Shown: piece after piece, positions 16,563 through 25,301 of the stretch
Layout: each line of letters opens with the position of its first letter
Position numbering within the stretch: position 1 is the stretch's first letter
NCBI RefSeq assembly: GCF_025154055.1
Contig: NZ_JAOALK010000037.1
Span: 46,130 to 110,129 of the forward strand
DNA length: 64,000 nucleotides
Source of the DNA: Aquibacillus koreensis
GTDB lineage: Bacteria; Bacillota; Bacilli; Bacillales; Amphibacillaceae
Direction of reading: 5' to 3'
Notes under the pieces: model-generated
Database searches by the model: none
The model's input: the letters and a program-made list of their open reading frames with translations, nothing else
What the model was told of the DNA's origin: nothing
Translations under genes and position numbers: made by a program

Positions 16563-17834
16563 TTAGTTCGTTACTGGTTCTTTTACTGTAGCTTTAATAC
16601 TTTCTTCAAGAATAGCCAAACCTTGTTTCAATCCATCTTCATCGATAGTTAGCGGTGGGAATAACTTGAATACTTCATCTTTTGGTCCAGAAGTTTCCAT
16701 GATTAGTCCTAATTCAAATGCTTTAGCAGCGATTTTATTAGAAAGACCATCCACGTCACTAGCAATACCTACCATGAATCCACGTCCACGTGCTTCCCCT
16801 TTTAATTCTGGGTATTTCTCTACCATTTCTTCTAAGAAATTCATCATGATATCTGATTTTACTTTAATATCTTTTTCGAATTGCTCGTTCTCCCAATAGC
16901 TTAACGCTGATGTTGCAGTGATAAATGCATGGTTATTACCACGGAATGTTCCGTTGTGCTCACCAGGTGCAAACTTATCATGCTCAGGTTTAATTAATGT
17001 AATTGCAAATGGAAGGCCATAACCACTTAGTGATTTGGACATACAAATAATATCAGGTTTAATACCTGCAGGCTCGAAGCTAAAGAATGTACCAGTACGG
17101 CCAACACCAGCTTGAACATCATCAATAATTAGTAGGATTCCCCAACGCTTACAGATGCTTTCTACTTTCTGAAGCCATTCGAAGCTCGCCGCATTAATTC
17201 CACCTTCACCTTGAACAGTTTCAAGAATCATTGCTGCAGGAATTGCAACACCACTACCGCTATCATCTAAGAAACGCTCCAAATAATCTAGTGAATCTTG
17301 ATCATCTACATAATTGTCGTAAGGCATCGTCACCACGTTTTGAAGTGGGATCCCAGCACCTTTACGTTTCATTGAATTACCTGTAACCGATAGAGAACCA
17401 ATTGTCATACCGTGGAATCCATTTGTAAAACTAATAACATCTGTTCTTCCTGTTACTTTACGTGCAAGCTTTAGCGCACTTTCTACTGTGTTTGTTCCAG
17501 TCGGTCCAGGGAACATAATTTTATAATCCATGTCTCTAGGATTTAGGATTGTTTCGTTAAATTTAGTTAAGAACTCTGCTTTTGCACTTGATGCCATATC
17601 TAAAGAGTGCGTAATTCCGTCACTTGTTATATATTCAACTAATTTCTTTTGCATTACTGTGTCGTTGTGACCGTAGTTAAGTGCTCCTGCACCGGAGAAG
17701 AAATCGATATATTCTTTACCAGCTTCATCCCACATTTTATAACCTTTTGCCTTTGTAAAAACAGTTGGAAAGCTACGTACATAGCTACGTACTTCTGATT
17801 CCATATTTTCAAAAATATTTAAATTATGAGTCAC
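16563..17834 (-). CDS. ectB: L-2,4-diaminobutyrate transaminase
   Basis: EctB (423 residues) is the class III PLP aminotransferase that makes L-2,4-diaminobutyrate from aspartate semialdehyde with glutamate as donor, the first ectoine-specific step. Family marks: [14 protein letters not shown] near the N-terminus, [17 protein letters not shown] with the PLP-ring Asp, and the PLP lysine in [15 protein letters not shown]. It starts at GTG; TAAGGAGG lies ten bases upstream. It sits between ectA (82-bp gap) and ectC. Confidence 0.97.
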   Translation of the reverse strand: MTHNLNIFENMESEVRSYVRSFPTVFTKAKGYKMWDEAGKEYIDFFSGAGALNYGHNDTVMQKKLVEYITSDGITHSLDMASSAKAEFLTKFNETILNPRDMDYKIMFPGPTGTNTVESALKLARKVTGRTDVISFTNGFHGMTIGSLSVTGNSMKRKGAGIPLQNVVTMPYDNYVDDQDSLDYLERFLDDSGSGVAIPAAMILETVQGEGGINAASFEWLQKVESICKRWGILLIIDDVQAGVGRTGTFFSFEPAGIKPDIICMSKSLSGYGLPFAITLIKPEHDKFAPGEHNGTFRGNNHAFITATSALSYWENEQFEKDIKVKSDIMMNFLEEMVEKYPELKGEARGRGFMVGIASDVDGLSNKIAAKAFELGLIMETSGPKDEVFKLFPPLTIDEDGLKQGLAILEESIKATVKEPVTN

Positions 17835-17916
17835 GTTTAAATTTCCTCCTTAGTATTTACGTACATCTTTAAGGTATGTTTTACATACCCGATATCCTTA
17901 AAGTTAAACCCTTGAA

Positions 17917-18435
17917 TTATTTTTCAATTGGTCCAACGCGGAAGTTCAATTCTTCTTCATGATCATCGCCAGGAAATAATTCTTCTTTGAAAAATTCAGT
18001 GACAGTACATTCTGTCTGATGATCACGTGCTAGTTTACGGAATAATGATTGAGACGCATTATTGGATGGAGTTACAGTCGCTTCGACAAAGCGAACATCT
18101 TGGCAGTATTCTCTTTCAATCAGGTGATTTAAGAGTCTAGATGCGATTCCTTTACCTCTCTGTGAAGAATCTACACCTACTTGCCATATAAATACCGCAT
18201 CTGGTTTTTCTGGAGGGATAAATGCAGTTACGAAGCCAACTAGTTTATCATCTTCTTTAGCAACAACACACGTTTCTGCGAAATACTCACACATCATAAT
18301 GTACTTATAAACAGAATTTGAATCTAACGTTGAATTGTTTACTAATTCCCACATTGCTGCTCCATCTTCAACCTTTGGCTTTTCAAATGTAATCACTTTT
18401 TCTGGAGCAGTTGCAGTTGCTATTTGACTATTAAT
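17917..18435 (-). CDS. ectA: L-2,4-diaminobutyrate N-acetyltransferase, probable ATT start
   Basis: EctA is the GNAT enzyme that acetylates diaminobutyrate with acetyl-CoA, step two of ectoine synthesis. The acetyl-CoA loop is VGVDSSQRGKGIASRLL, and ATVTPSNNASQSLFRKLA is the C-terminal family motif. The only conventional start in frame is a GTG at 18396 (159 residues), but it has no ribosome binding site. An AAGGGAG at 18444-18450 lies eight bases before an in-frame ATT at 18435; no ATG, GTG or TTG lies between the preceding stop and the GTG. I therefore place the start at ATT, giving 172 residues, near the usual EctA length. Confidence 0.9.
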   Translation of the reverse strand: MNSQIATATAPEKVITFEKPKVEDGAAMWELVNNSTLDSNSVYKYIMMCEYFAETCVVAKEDDKLVGFVTAFIPPEKPDAVFIWQVGVDSSQRGKGIASRLLNHLIEREYCQDVRFVEATVTPSNNASQSLFRKLARDHQTECTVTEFFKEELFPGDDHEEELNFRVGPIEK

Positions 18436-18488
18436 GATAACGTCTCCCTTCGAATACTTTTATTGTTCAACTTTTTGTAACATATATT

Positions 18489-18552
18489 ATGATATAGAGA
18501 TGCTTGGTTTTTATCAAACGAGTTATGTAGCGATTAACAAGCGTTAAACGCT
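18489..18552 (-). promoter_or_regulatory. ectABC promoter and upstream palindrome
   Basis: On the minus strand TTGATA (18517-18512), exactly 17 bp, and TATCAT (18494-18489) form a good sigma-A promoter whose transcript would have a leader of about 47 bases to the ATT start. Further upstream, AGCGTTAAACGCT (18540-18552) is a 13-bp palindrome at a position suited to an activator. The stretch 18553-18690 shows nothing else that I can name. Confidence 0.65.
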
Positions 18553-18694
18553 CTAAGCAATGATTAGTGTCAATAAAGTACGACAACTTATTAAATGCTA
18601 CCGTTTTGTTAATAATCCTTACAAATAATTCATTTTTGAATATAATCTAAATAGTCTGAAAATAATGAGGCGTTGTTCTTTTAGGCTTTTTCAT

Positions 18695-18737
18695 TAAAAA
18701 AGAAAACGATGGATAAGCCCACCGCTTTCTTTATAAC
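18695..18737 (-). terminator. Terminator behind the YfhD-like gene
   Basis: On the minus strand AGAAAGCGGTGG pairs with CCATCGTTTTCT (two G-U pairs) and is followed by a T-rich tract. It lies just behind the stop of the small gene at 18744. Confidence 0.6.
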
Positions 18738-18743
18738 TTTTTT

Positions 18744-18887
18744 TTATTTTTTTTGAGTTGCTCGGCGATCTGCTTTATTCATCCGCTCAACAGCTTCTAA
18801 ATCTTCAGAATCCGCCAGTTCATAAGAAAATTCTACATCTTCAGCTTTTTCTACAGGTAGCTTTTCCTTGTTTTGTTTTTTAGCCAT
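18744..18887 (-). CDS. YfhD-family small protein
   Basis: A 47-residue, highly charged protein starting at the ATG at 18887 (AGGAGG nine bases before it; a longer reading from 19007 lacks such a site and overlaps aag). The segment KLPVEKAEDVEFSYELADSE followed by a Glu/Arg/Ala-rich tail is the YfhD family signature. YfhD proteins are small, conserved in Bacillaceae and of unknown role. It follows aag by 77 bp and may share its transcript. Confidence 0.8.
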   Translation of the reverse strand: MAKKQNKEKLPVEKAEDVEFSYELADSEDLEAVERMNKADRRATQKK

Positions 18888-18964
18888 ACCCGACCATCCT
18901 CCTGCTAAATATAATAGAACTTCGAAATTAGTATGGATTTTTATTTCAAATGCTATGCATGCAT

Positions 18965-19567
18965 CTACCTTGATACAAAGGTATTTCCTTTTAACCAAAA
19001 TCTCCAAGGATAATTTTTTGCTTCTCCTGCATTGTCGATTCCGATTCGGGGACCTGTGCTTACCATTTCACCCCTTGTATCACCTTTAGCAATCCATAGA
19101 GGATTATCCGTAAGTTGATGGCCGTAATCGTCCATTGTTATGCCTAATGCTTTCGTAAGCTTTCCGGGCCCGTTAGTCCAGTCGCGTTCTTTCCCAATTT
19201 TATTCCGTCTTTTTCTCATTAATTCAATATTATAATAAGGTTCTATTGCACGTATCAAAACAGCTTCAGGATGGTCGACCTTTCCACTTACTACATTAAA
19301 TAAACAATGCGTATGCATCGAATAAGTGTACGTATAGCCAGGTGGTCCGAACATTACTTCTGTTCGCTTCGTCCTTCTATTTTGGTAACTATGTGCTGCT
19401 TGGTCTTCTGGTCCGATATAAGCTTCGGTCTCCACGATCGTTCCTGCAGCTATTCCTTCTAATGTTTCTTTAATGATGATGCATCCAAGAAGTTGCTCTG
19501 CCAAATCAAGTGTTGGTCTCTTGTAAAATGTACGTGGCAACGGTTTAAGTGATGAAATGTTCTCCAC
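18965..19567 (-). CDS. aag: 3-methyladenine DNA glycosylase
   Basis: This 200-residue enzyme belongs to the AAG/MPG family that flips out and excises alkylated purines (3-methyladenine, hypoxanthine) from DNA in base excision repair. Conserved parts are TIVETEAYIGPEDQAAHSYQ (catalytic Glu region), FGPPGYTYTYSMHTHCLFNV and NGPGKLTKALGI. Length equals Bacillus YxlJ. The start is GTG with AAGGGAG eight bases upstream. It begins 26 bp behind the Ca/Na exchanger gene, in one operon with it. Confidence 0.93.
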   Translation of the reverse strand: MENISSLKPLPRTFYKRPTLDLAEQLLGCIIIKETLEGIAAGTIVETEAYIGPEDQAAHSYQNRRTKRTEVMFGPPGYTYTYSMHTHCLFNVVSGKVDHPEAVLIRAIEPYYNIELMRKRRNKIGKERDWTNGPGKLTKALGITMDDYGHQLTDNPLWIAKGDTRGEMVSTGPRIGIDNAGEAKNYPWRFWLKGNTFVSR

Positions 19568-19593
19568 AAAGAAAACTCCCTTATCCTACAGTG

Positions 19594-20565
19594 CTAATTC
19601 CTAATGATAATGTAAACCAGGTAAATGATATATGCAGTAGCTAGTATGGCACCCTCACCTCTACTTATCGTACGTTTTGTACTTGAAAAAACAAGTAGAG
19701 CGATTGTTAGAGTAATCATAATGATGATATCAAAAAATATTTTACTTTCAATCGCTAATGGTGTAATGGTAGCTGTCGTTCCGAGTACAAATAGTATATT
19801 AAAAATACTACTACCAACGACGTTTCCTAGTGCTATATCGCTTTGCTTTTTAAAAGCTGCCATAACAGACGTAACTAATTCAGGTAGGGATGTACCAATT
19901 GCGACAATCGTAAGACCGACTAGCGTTTCACTCATGCACCATGCATAAGCGATTTCAGTACTGCTATTAACGACAAGGTTTCCACCAAATATGATAGCTC
20001 CTAACCCAATTAGGGTAATGAAAATATTTTTCCCCCACTCTTTCGTGGATGTGGTTACTGTCTTATCCAAAACATGTTCACGGTTACTACGTGCTACTTC
20101 AAAAATATAGCTCATAAAAATAAGCAAAAATAGCAGCAAGATAATGCCATCAGACCTTGTAAGGATATTAGTAGCTGTACCTTGTAAAGTAACATCAATT
20201 ATCAGAATATATAGAGCCACGCTAGTAAGGAGTGTGAATGGTATTTCCTTCCGAATCGTTGCGCTTTCCACCTTTAGTGGGAAAATAACGGCTGTTAATC
20301 CAATAGCGAGTGTAATATTAAAAATATTACTACCAACGACATTACCAAGGGAAACGCTCGCATTACCTTCCACAGCAGCAAGAATGCTGACGGTTGCTTC
20401 CGGAGCACTTGTTCCAAAAGAAACAATGGTAAGGCCGATTAATAGAGGAGAAACGTGTAAAGCTTTAGCGATTTTAGATGAGCCATCTACAAAAAAGTCA
20501 GCCCCTTTGATTAACAATACAAAGCCTACTATTAATATAAGATAATCAATTATAGCCACCACCAA
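19594..20565 (-). CDS. Calcium/sodium antiporter of the CaCA family (YrbG-like)
   Basis: The 323-residue membrane protein has about ten transmembrane segments and the two inverted alpha repeats of the CaCA superfamily: VSFGTSAPEATVS with GNVVGSNIFN in the first half and VAIGTSLPELVTS with GNVVGSSIFN in the second. These Glu and Asn/Ser residues coordinate the exchanged cations. It exports Ca2+ (or exchanges K+/Na+). The N-terminus is uncertain: TTG-GTG-GTG at 20565-20557 has no ribosome binding site, while GGTGGTGG precedes an in-frame ATT at 20550 that would give the family-like start before DYLILIVGFVLLIKGADFF. Confidence 0.88.
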   Translation of the reverse strand: MVVAIIDYLILIVGFVLLIKGADFFVDGSSKIAKALHVSPLLIGLTIVSFGTSAPEATVSILAAVEGNASVSLGNVVGSNIFNITLAIGLTAVIFPLKVESATIRKEIPFTLLTSVALYILIIDVTLQGTATNILTRSDGIILLLFLLIFMSYIFEVARSNREHVLDKTVTTSTKEWGKNIFITLIGLGAIIFGGNLVVNSSTEIAYAWCMSETLVGLTIVAIGTSLPELVTSVMAAFKKQSDIALGNVVGSSIFNILFVLGTTATITPLAIESKIFFDIIIMITLTIALLVFSSTKRTISRGEGAILATAYIIYLVYIIIRN

Positions 20566-20701
20566 TTCAAAAGTATAAATATATGTTTTTCCATTCGAAC
20601 AAATCGTATTCTTCCACTTATGTAGTATATAGATCTTCCGTTTATCATTCCCCTGAAGCCCTTTATGGTAACGTCTTTTTAAAGGAAAGATTTAATCATG
20701 C

Positions 20702-20731
20702 AAAAAAATGCCGTTCAATATTGAACGGCAT
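20702..20731 (-). terminator. Terminator of katA
   Basis: A perfect palindrome ATGCCGTTCAA / TTGAACGGCAT, followed on the minus strand by a T6 run, 16 bases behind the katA stop. Confidence 0.9.
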
Positions 20732-20746
20732 CAAATGGAAATACTA

Positions 20747-22210
20747 TTATTTTGCAGTTTCAGGAACAGATAGGCCAAGTCCTTCTGCAATGCGAGTTCC
20801 TAATTCAGGATCTACTTTATAGAACAATTCAATTTGACGTAGTTTGATTTCATCATAATCTACACCACTTAAGTGATCCACAAAGTTTTGAATTAAACGA
20901 GTACGCTCGTCATCATTCATTACATTACGGAATAGATTACGTGGTTGAGAAAAGTGATCGTCACTATCATAAGCAACACTATCAGCGAAACCAGAAACTT
21001 CAAAGGGACTAGTCTTGTTTTCAGGTGTTTCTTTAAGACCATTAAAGCTATTTGGCTCATAATTTATATTATTTCCGCCATTTCCGTCAAAACGCATTGC
21101 GCCATCACGTTGATTGTTATTAACTGGTGATTTCGCGCGGTTAATTGGTAATGCTTCATGATTTGCTCCAACGCGGTAACGGTGCGCGTCGGAATAAGCA
21201 AATAGACGACCTTGAAGCATTTTATCAGGAGATGCTTCAATTCCAGGTACAAAGTGCCCTGGTGAGAATGCTGCCTGCTCTACTTCGGCAAAGAAGTTTT
21301 CAGGGTTTTTATCAAGCACCATTTTACCAACTTCGATTAATGGATAATCCGTATGTGGCCATACATTAGTAACATCAAATGGATCAATATGGTACGTTTT
21401 TGCATCTTCGTAAGGCATAACTTGTACTTTAAGTGTCCATGATGGGTGGTTGCCATCTTCAATAGCGTTATAAAGGTCTTCAGCGTGATAATCAGGGTTT
21501 TCACCTGCGAGTTTATCAGCTAAAGCCACATCTAGGTTTTTAACCCCTTGATCTGTTTTAAAGTGATACTTAATCCAGAAAGCTTCTCCATCTTTATTTA
21601 CCCATTTAAATGTATGGCTTCCATACCCGTTCATATGACGTAATGTTGCAGGAATACCACGGTCAGAGTGAAGAATTGAAATTTGGTGTAAAGATTCCGG
21701 AGATAAAGACCAGAAATCCCAGACCATGTTAGCGTCTTTTCTTCCAGTACCTGGGTGACGTTTTTGTGTATGAATAAAGTCAGGGAACTTTATTGCATCT
21801 CTAATAAAGAAGACAGGTGTATTGTTACCTACTAAATCATAGTTACCTTCTTCTGTATAAAATTTCACAGCGAAACCACGAGGATCACGTACTGTGTCAG
21901 CAGATCCTAGCTCACCAGCAACAGTAGAGAAACGAATGAACATTGGAGTTCGTTTACCAACTTCTGATAAAAAGTCTGCTTTTGTATATTTAGAAACATC
22001 ATTAGTCACTTCAAAATAACCGTGTGCACCAGTACCCTTAGCATGCACAACACGTTCCGGAACGCGTTCACGGTTAAAGTGTGCAAGTTTTTCTAAAAGG
22101 TGTACATCCTGGATTAAAGTAGGTCCACGATGACCTGCAGTAATTGAATTTTGGTTATCGCCAACCGGCGCTCCTGATGCTGTTGTTAAGTAATTTTTTT
22201 CTTTACTCAC
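20747..22210 (-). CDS. katA: Catalase (clade 3, small subunit)
   Basis: This 487-residue haem catalase disproportionates hydrogen peroxide in the cytoplasm. Catalytic His is in [16 protein letters not shown], catalytic Asn in [13 protein letters not shown] context, and the haem-ligand Tyr in [14 protein letters not shown]. The core [20 protein letters not shown] is near invariant in the family. The start is a GTG behind GGGAGAGGTG. A PerR box and a consensus -10 lie upstream, so it is very probably peroxide inducible and connected with iron/manganese status, like Bacillus katA. Confidence 0.97.
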   Translation of the reverse strand: MSKEKNYLTTASGAPVGDNQNSITAGHRGPTLIQDVHLLEKLAHFNRERVPERVVHAKGTGAHGYFEVTNDVSKYTKADFLSEVGKRTPMFIRFSTVAGELGSADTVRDPRGFAVKFYTEEGNYDLVGNNTPVFFIRDAIKFPDFIHTQKRHPGTGRKDANMVWDFWSLSPESLHQISILHSDRGIPATLRHMNGYGSHTFKWVNKDGEAFWIKYHFKTDQGVKNLDVALADKLAGENPDYHAEDLYNAIEDGNHPSWTLKVQVMPYEDAKTYHIDPFDVTNVWPHTDYPLIEVGKMVLDKNPENFFAEVEQAAFSPGHFVPGIEASPDKMLQGRLFAYSDAHRYRVGANHEALPINRAKSPVNNNQRDGAMRFDGNGGNNINYEPNSFNGLKETPENKTSPFEVSGFADSVAYDSDDHFSQPRNLFRNVMNDDERTRLIQNFVDHLSGVDYDEIKLRQIELFYKVDPELGTRIAEGLGLSVPETAK

Positions 22211-22258
22211 TATGTGAACACCTCTCCCTATAATTGTTTAATGAATAATACATATCTT

Positions 22259-22308
22259 ATTATAATACAAACTTTATAAAAATCAATGTTTAATTAAAAT
22301 AATTATAA
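22259..22308 (-). promoter_or_regulatory. katA promoter with PerR box
   Basis: TTGATT (22286-22281), 16 bp, and TATAAT (22264-22259) form the promoter on the minus strand. TTAAAATAATTATAA at 22294-22308 matches 14 of 15 positions of the PerR box TTATAATNATTATAA and lies just upstream of the -35. PerR is the established repressor of katA in Bacillus. Confidence 0.75.
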
Positions 22309-22398
22309 ATAGATAGTTAATCTATATAGTGTTTATTTTGTGTGTGAAGAAGTTATGTGTAAGTGGGAGATGGATTAGGGATATTTGCTAAAATAAGA

Positions 22399-22536
22399 TA
22401 AAAAAAGAGAGAAGGTATTTTTATCTACCCTCTCTCATATGTTTGGAAACATCCTTATAGAATTTGTTAATTGGGGGTAACAAATAATTGATGAGCTTGG
22501 GATGTGTCCAGATTTCGCAATTGGATGTGTATTACA
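22399..22536 (-). ncRNA. Probable Fur-controlled small RNA (FsrA-like)
   Basis: A complete transcription unit without any reading frame lies on the minus strand between katA and the next gene. The promoter (22543-22572) overlaps a Fur box, and the transcript of about 137 nt ends at a terminator (GAGAGAGGGTA hairpin at 22407-22436, then seven U). In its middle, ATTTGTTA / TAACAAAT (22462-22485) closes an 8-base loop CCCCCAAT. A single-stranded C-run is the hallmark by which FsrA of B. subtilis pairs with GGAGG-like ribosome binding sites of iron-protein mRNAs. The similarity is in design; I cannot show sequence homology. Confidence 0.72.
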
Positions 22537-22542
22537 ATTATC

Positions 22543-22572
22543 ATTATACATGATAATGAGAATCATTTTCAA
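22543..22572 (-). promoter_or_regulatory. sRNA promoter with overlapping Fur box
   Basis: TTGAAA (22572-22567), 18 bp, and a perfect TATAAT (22548-22543) on the minus strand. The spacer and -35 coincide with GATAATGAGAATCATTTTC (plus strand 22552-22570), which matches 17 of 19 positions of the Fur box GATAATGATAATCATTATC; a second overlapping dyad (ATTATCA / TGATAAT) begins at 22538. Fur with iron would shut the promoter. Confidence 0.8.
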
Positions 22573-22727
22573 TATCTTTCGTGATATAAATTTCAAAAAA
22601 TGTGATTATTATTAGTTCATCATAAATGAGAATGAATAGCTTTCTCTTTTGAAAGCCGTGGTACTCGAAAATATTGTAATAATAAGAGATAATAGATGAA
22701 GATGATTAATTAAAGGAGATCCGTGCA

Positions 22728-23501
22728 ATGTTAGAGTTAAAGAACGTTTCGCTAATGAAAGAAGGAAAATGGATTTTAAAGGACATAGATTGGAACATAC
22801 ATAAAGGGGAGCACTGGGCTATGCTAGGGTTAAATGGTGCGGGAAAGACAGCTTTATTGCATATGCTTTGTGCCTATTATTTTCCGACAAAAGGTGATGT
22901 GAACGTACTTGGACATCGGTTTGGGAAAGATCCCTTAGGAGATAAGCTTCGTAAAAAGGTAGGAATTGTTTCCTCTTCAATCCAACAAAGGATTTATGAG
23001 ACAGATAGTGCATACCAAATCGTATTGAGTGGTGCATTTGCGTCCATCGGTCTTTACGAAACACCAACGGATGAGATGAGAGAGAAGGCACAGCGGTTAT
23101 TAAAGGAAATGGGTAGCTTTACATATGCGAACCGCAGTTATCGCACTTTATCGCAAGGGGAGAGGCAGAGAGTGTTGATTGCAAGAGCACTAATGGCTGA
23201 TCCTGAATTACTGATCTTGGATGAACCAACGAATGGATTGGACTTTTTAGCTAGAGAGCAATTGTTAGAATCAATTGAATCACTTGCACAAAAAGAAAGT
23301 TCTCCTTCTATTATATATGTCACGCATCATGTAGAAGAAGTGCTACCATGTTTTGATCACACCCTGCTATTAAAACAGGGCCAGGTATTCACCGCTGATC
23401 AAACGAAATATGTACTTACAAATCAAGTGTTGTCCGAATTCTTTGGTATTCCTGTTGAAGTTAATTGGGATCGCACAAGGCCTTCGCTTGTAAAATTATA
23501 A
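22728..23501 (+). CDS. ABC transporter ATP-binding protein (YlmA-like)
   Basis: The 257-residue ATPase resembles Bacillus YlmA and the molybdate/iron-type ModF group. Walker A is GLNGAGKTALL (about residue 38), signature TLSQGERQRVLIARAL, Walker B LLILDEPTNGLD and the switch His VTHHVEEV. There is no permease or binding protein beside it, so the partner is elsewhere or it acts alone. AAAGGAGATCC precedes the ATG. The upstream 22573-22727 stretch holds a weak Fur-like half site (ATGAGAATGAAT near 22626) and a small GCTTTC/GAAAGC hairpin; no clear promoter. It is followed by the BASS transporter gene after 25 bp. Confidence 0.85.
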   Translation: MLELKNVSLMKEGKWILKDIDWNIHKGEHWAMLGLNGAGKTALLHMLCAYYFPTKGDVNVLGHRFGKDPLGDKLRKKVGIVSSSIQQRIYETDSAYQIVLSGAFASIGLYETPTDEMREKAQRLLKEMGSFTYANRSYRTLSQGERQRVLIARALMADPELLILDEPTNGLDFLAREQLLESIESLAQKESSPSIIYVTHHVEEVLPCFDHTLLLKQGQVFTADQTKYVLTNQVLSEFFGIPVEVNWDRTRPSLVKL

Positions 23502-23526
23502 CAAAATCAAACCTTGGGGTAATAGT

Positions 23527-24489
23527 ATGCTTATACGATTAAATAAAAAAATAGAAAAGATCATGCCAATAATTGCGCCATTAAGTGTCATTATTGGTGT
23601 GCTCTTAGCATCAGGATTAGCACCTCTCTCTTTTCTAGTCCCTTGGATTTTTGCGTTTATGACTTTTTCAGGAAGTTTAAGTTCAAGCTTCAAATCGCTA
23701 CAACGTGCAATAGCCAATCCTTTTCCAATCGTAATTGTGCTAACAATCTTACATGTTTTCATGCCACTCCTGGCTTGGGCAGTTGGCTATATTACATTTC
23801 AGGATGATATGTTAACGATAACTGGCTTTATTTTGGCGATGGTGATTCCAACTGGTATTACTAGTTTTATTTGGGTGGCAATGTACAAAGGGAACATTGC
23901 TTTAACACTATCCATTATTCTTATTGATACGATCCTTGCGCCATTTATTGTACCTAGTAGTCTATCTATCTTGGTGGGCCAGTCAGTGGAACTGGATAGT
24001 TGGAATATGATGAAAGGTTTAATTGGTATGATTGTTTTGCCATCCTTAGCTGGAATGTTTCTAAACCATATAACAAACGGGAAAATTACAGATTCTTGGA
24101 GCCCAATATTAGCGCCAATCTCAAAGTTGGGATTGGCCAGTGTCATTATGATTAATAGTGCTGTAGTTGCTCCATTCCTTAGCCAAATCAGTTGGAAGCT
24201 AGTTGGAATCGCGGCTGTTATGTTTGGTATTGCTTTCTGTGGATACTTATTATCGTGGACGATCGGCACCATTTTGAAAAGGGAAAAGGATATAGTGATT
24301 GCATTAACATTTACAGGTGGAATGCGGAATATTAGTGCTGGTGCCGTTATTGCAGTAGCATTTTTCCCTCCACCTGTGGCAGTGCCTGTGGTGATTGGGA
24401 TGTTGTTTCAACAGGTACTTGCATCCATTTATGGACAATTTATTGGCAGGTACTATGCTGAGCCAACGGTACAAAATCAATACGATTAA
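23527..24489 (+). CDS. Bile acid:sodium symporter family (BASS) transporter
   Basis: This 320-residue protein has about ten transmembrane segments and resembles Bacillus YocS. FMTFSGSLSSSFKSL early and LTFTGGMRNISAGAVIA late are the two conserved crossing regions with sodium-binding polar residues. Family members import organic anions with sodium (pantoate, pyruvate or keto-acid-like substrates), but the substrate here cannot be read from sequence. The gene begins 25 bp behind the ATPase gene and 28 bp before a GNAT gene, so the three are probably one transcript. Confidence 0.82.
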   Translation: MLIRLNKKIEKIMPIIAPLSVIIGVLLASGLAPLSFLVPWIFAFMTFSGSLSSSFKSLQRAIANPFPIVIVLTILHVFMPLLAWAVGYITFQDDMLTITGFILAMVIPTGITSFIWVAMYKGNIALTLSIILIDTILAPFIVPSSLSILVGQSVELDSWNMMKGLIGMIVLPSLAGMFLNHITNGKITDSWSPILAPISKLGLASVIMINSAVVAPFLSQISWKLVGIAAVMFGIAFCGYLLSWTIGTILKREKDIVIALTFTGGMRNISAGAVIAVAFFPPPVAVPVVIGMLFQQVLASIYGQFIGRYYAEPTVQNQYD

Positions 24490-24517
24490 TTAAAAAAAGT
24501 GAGAGTTGGCGCAAGCT

Positions 24518-24964
24518 ATGATTCAACCATTGGTTCATAAGAATGCCGCGGTTGCAAAGGACATTTTAGACATTCAAATCCCTGCTTATCAAGTAGAAGC
24601 AGCATTAATTGGGTTTAATGAAATTCCTCAACTGTATGAAGATGTATCCTCTATAACTAGGAGTAAAGAAACCTTTCTTGGATGGGTAGAAAATAACCGC
24701 ATCTTAGGTGTGATTTCTTATGAGGTAGAAGAGGAAAGTGTTGATATTTGTAGATTGGTTGTTAATCCAAATCATTTCGGAAAAGGAATTGGGAAGAACC
24801 TAGTCTTATTTGTGATTGAACAAATTGCTTCAACTAAAACTGTATTCGTTAGTACTGGGACTAAAAATAATCCAGCAAGGAAGTTATACGAGAAGCTAGG
24901 CTTTCGTCATATAAATGATGTTGAAGTGGCTCCAGGAGTTTTGTTGGCTCAATATAAAAAATAA
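24518..24964 (+). CDS. GNAT family N-acetyltransferase
   Basis: The 148-residue protein has the GNAT core: DICRLVVNPNHFGKGIGKNL contains the acetyl-CoA pyrophosphate loop, and STGTKNNPARKLYEKLGF is motif B. The acceptor is unknown. I place the start at the ATG at 24518 (MIQPLVHKN fits the usual first strand); a TTG twelve bases earlier is possible. It closes the small run of plus-strand genes before a cluster of minus-strand small genes. Confidence 0.8.
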   Translation: MIQPLVHKNAAVAKDILDIQIPAYQVEAALIGFNEIPQLYEDVSSITRSKETFLGWVENNRILGVISYEVEEESVDICRLVVNPNHFGKGIGKNLVLFVIEQIASTKTVFVSTGTKNNPARKLYEKLGFRHINDVEVAPGVLLAQYKK

Positions 24965-25020
24965 TGGATGCCGATGCTAAGTGCATTTTTTTCAACCAAA
25001 ATAAAGAAATATTATTCCTC

Positions 25021-25197
25021 TTAAATGTAGTCAAAGAAAAAACTAACTGTTATGTACAGAAATAACAAGAGTATAACGAGAATGAACCAAGAATAATAAT
25101 GTTTTTTGCCAGCCAATATAAAATATATAAAAGCTAAAATAACCCCAAGAAGAACAAACATAAATATAACTGACAAAAGTATAAAAAATAAAAACAT
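25021..25197 (-). CDS. 58-residue membrane protein (small ORF)
   Basis: On the minus strand an ATG at 25197, preceded by AAAGGGATG, opens a clean frame of 58 residues with two hydrophobic helices (FLFFILLSVIFMFVLLGVI and WFILVILLLFLYITVSFFF) joined by AGKKHYYS. Another frame of 94 residues overlaps it (25043-25327); its first part, LEQYNDRFLNKAYDLQRDVL, also looks coding, so a single older gene with a frameshift between the two parts is possible. Function unknown. It follows another small membrane protein gene on the same strand. Confidence 0.55.
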   Translation of the reverse strand: MFLFFILLSVIFMFVLLGVILAFIYFILAGKKHYYSWFILVILLLFLYITVSFFFDYI

Positions 25198-25301
25198 CTA
25201 AAACATCCCTTTGTAGATCATAGGCTTTATTAAGAAATCTGTCATTATATTGCTCTAGCTTGCGTTTCTTTACGGGATATAAACACCCTGTTAATAAAGG
25301 T

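Noticed and set aside
20144..20545. 133-codon frame on the plus strand opposite the CaCA exchanger
   Set aside because: It mirrors the alpha repeats of a clear membrane protein gene; no ribosome binding site and no recognisable family.
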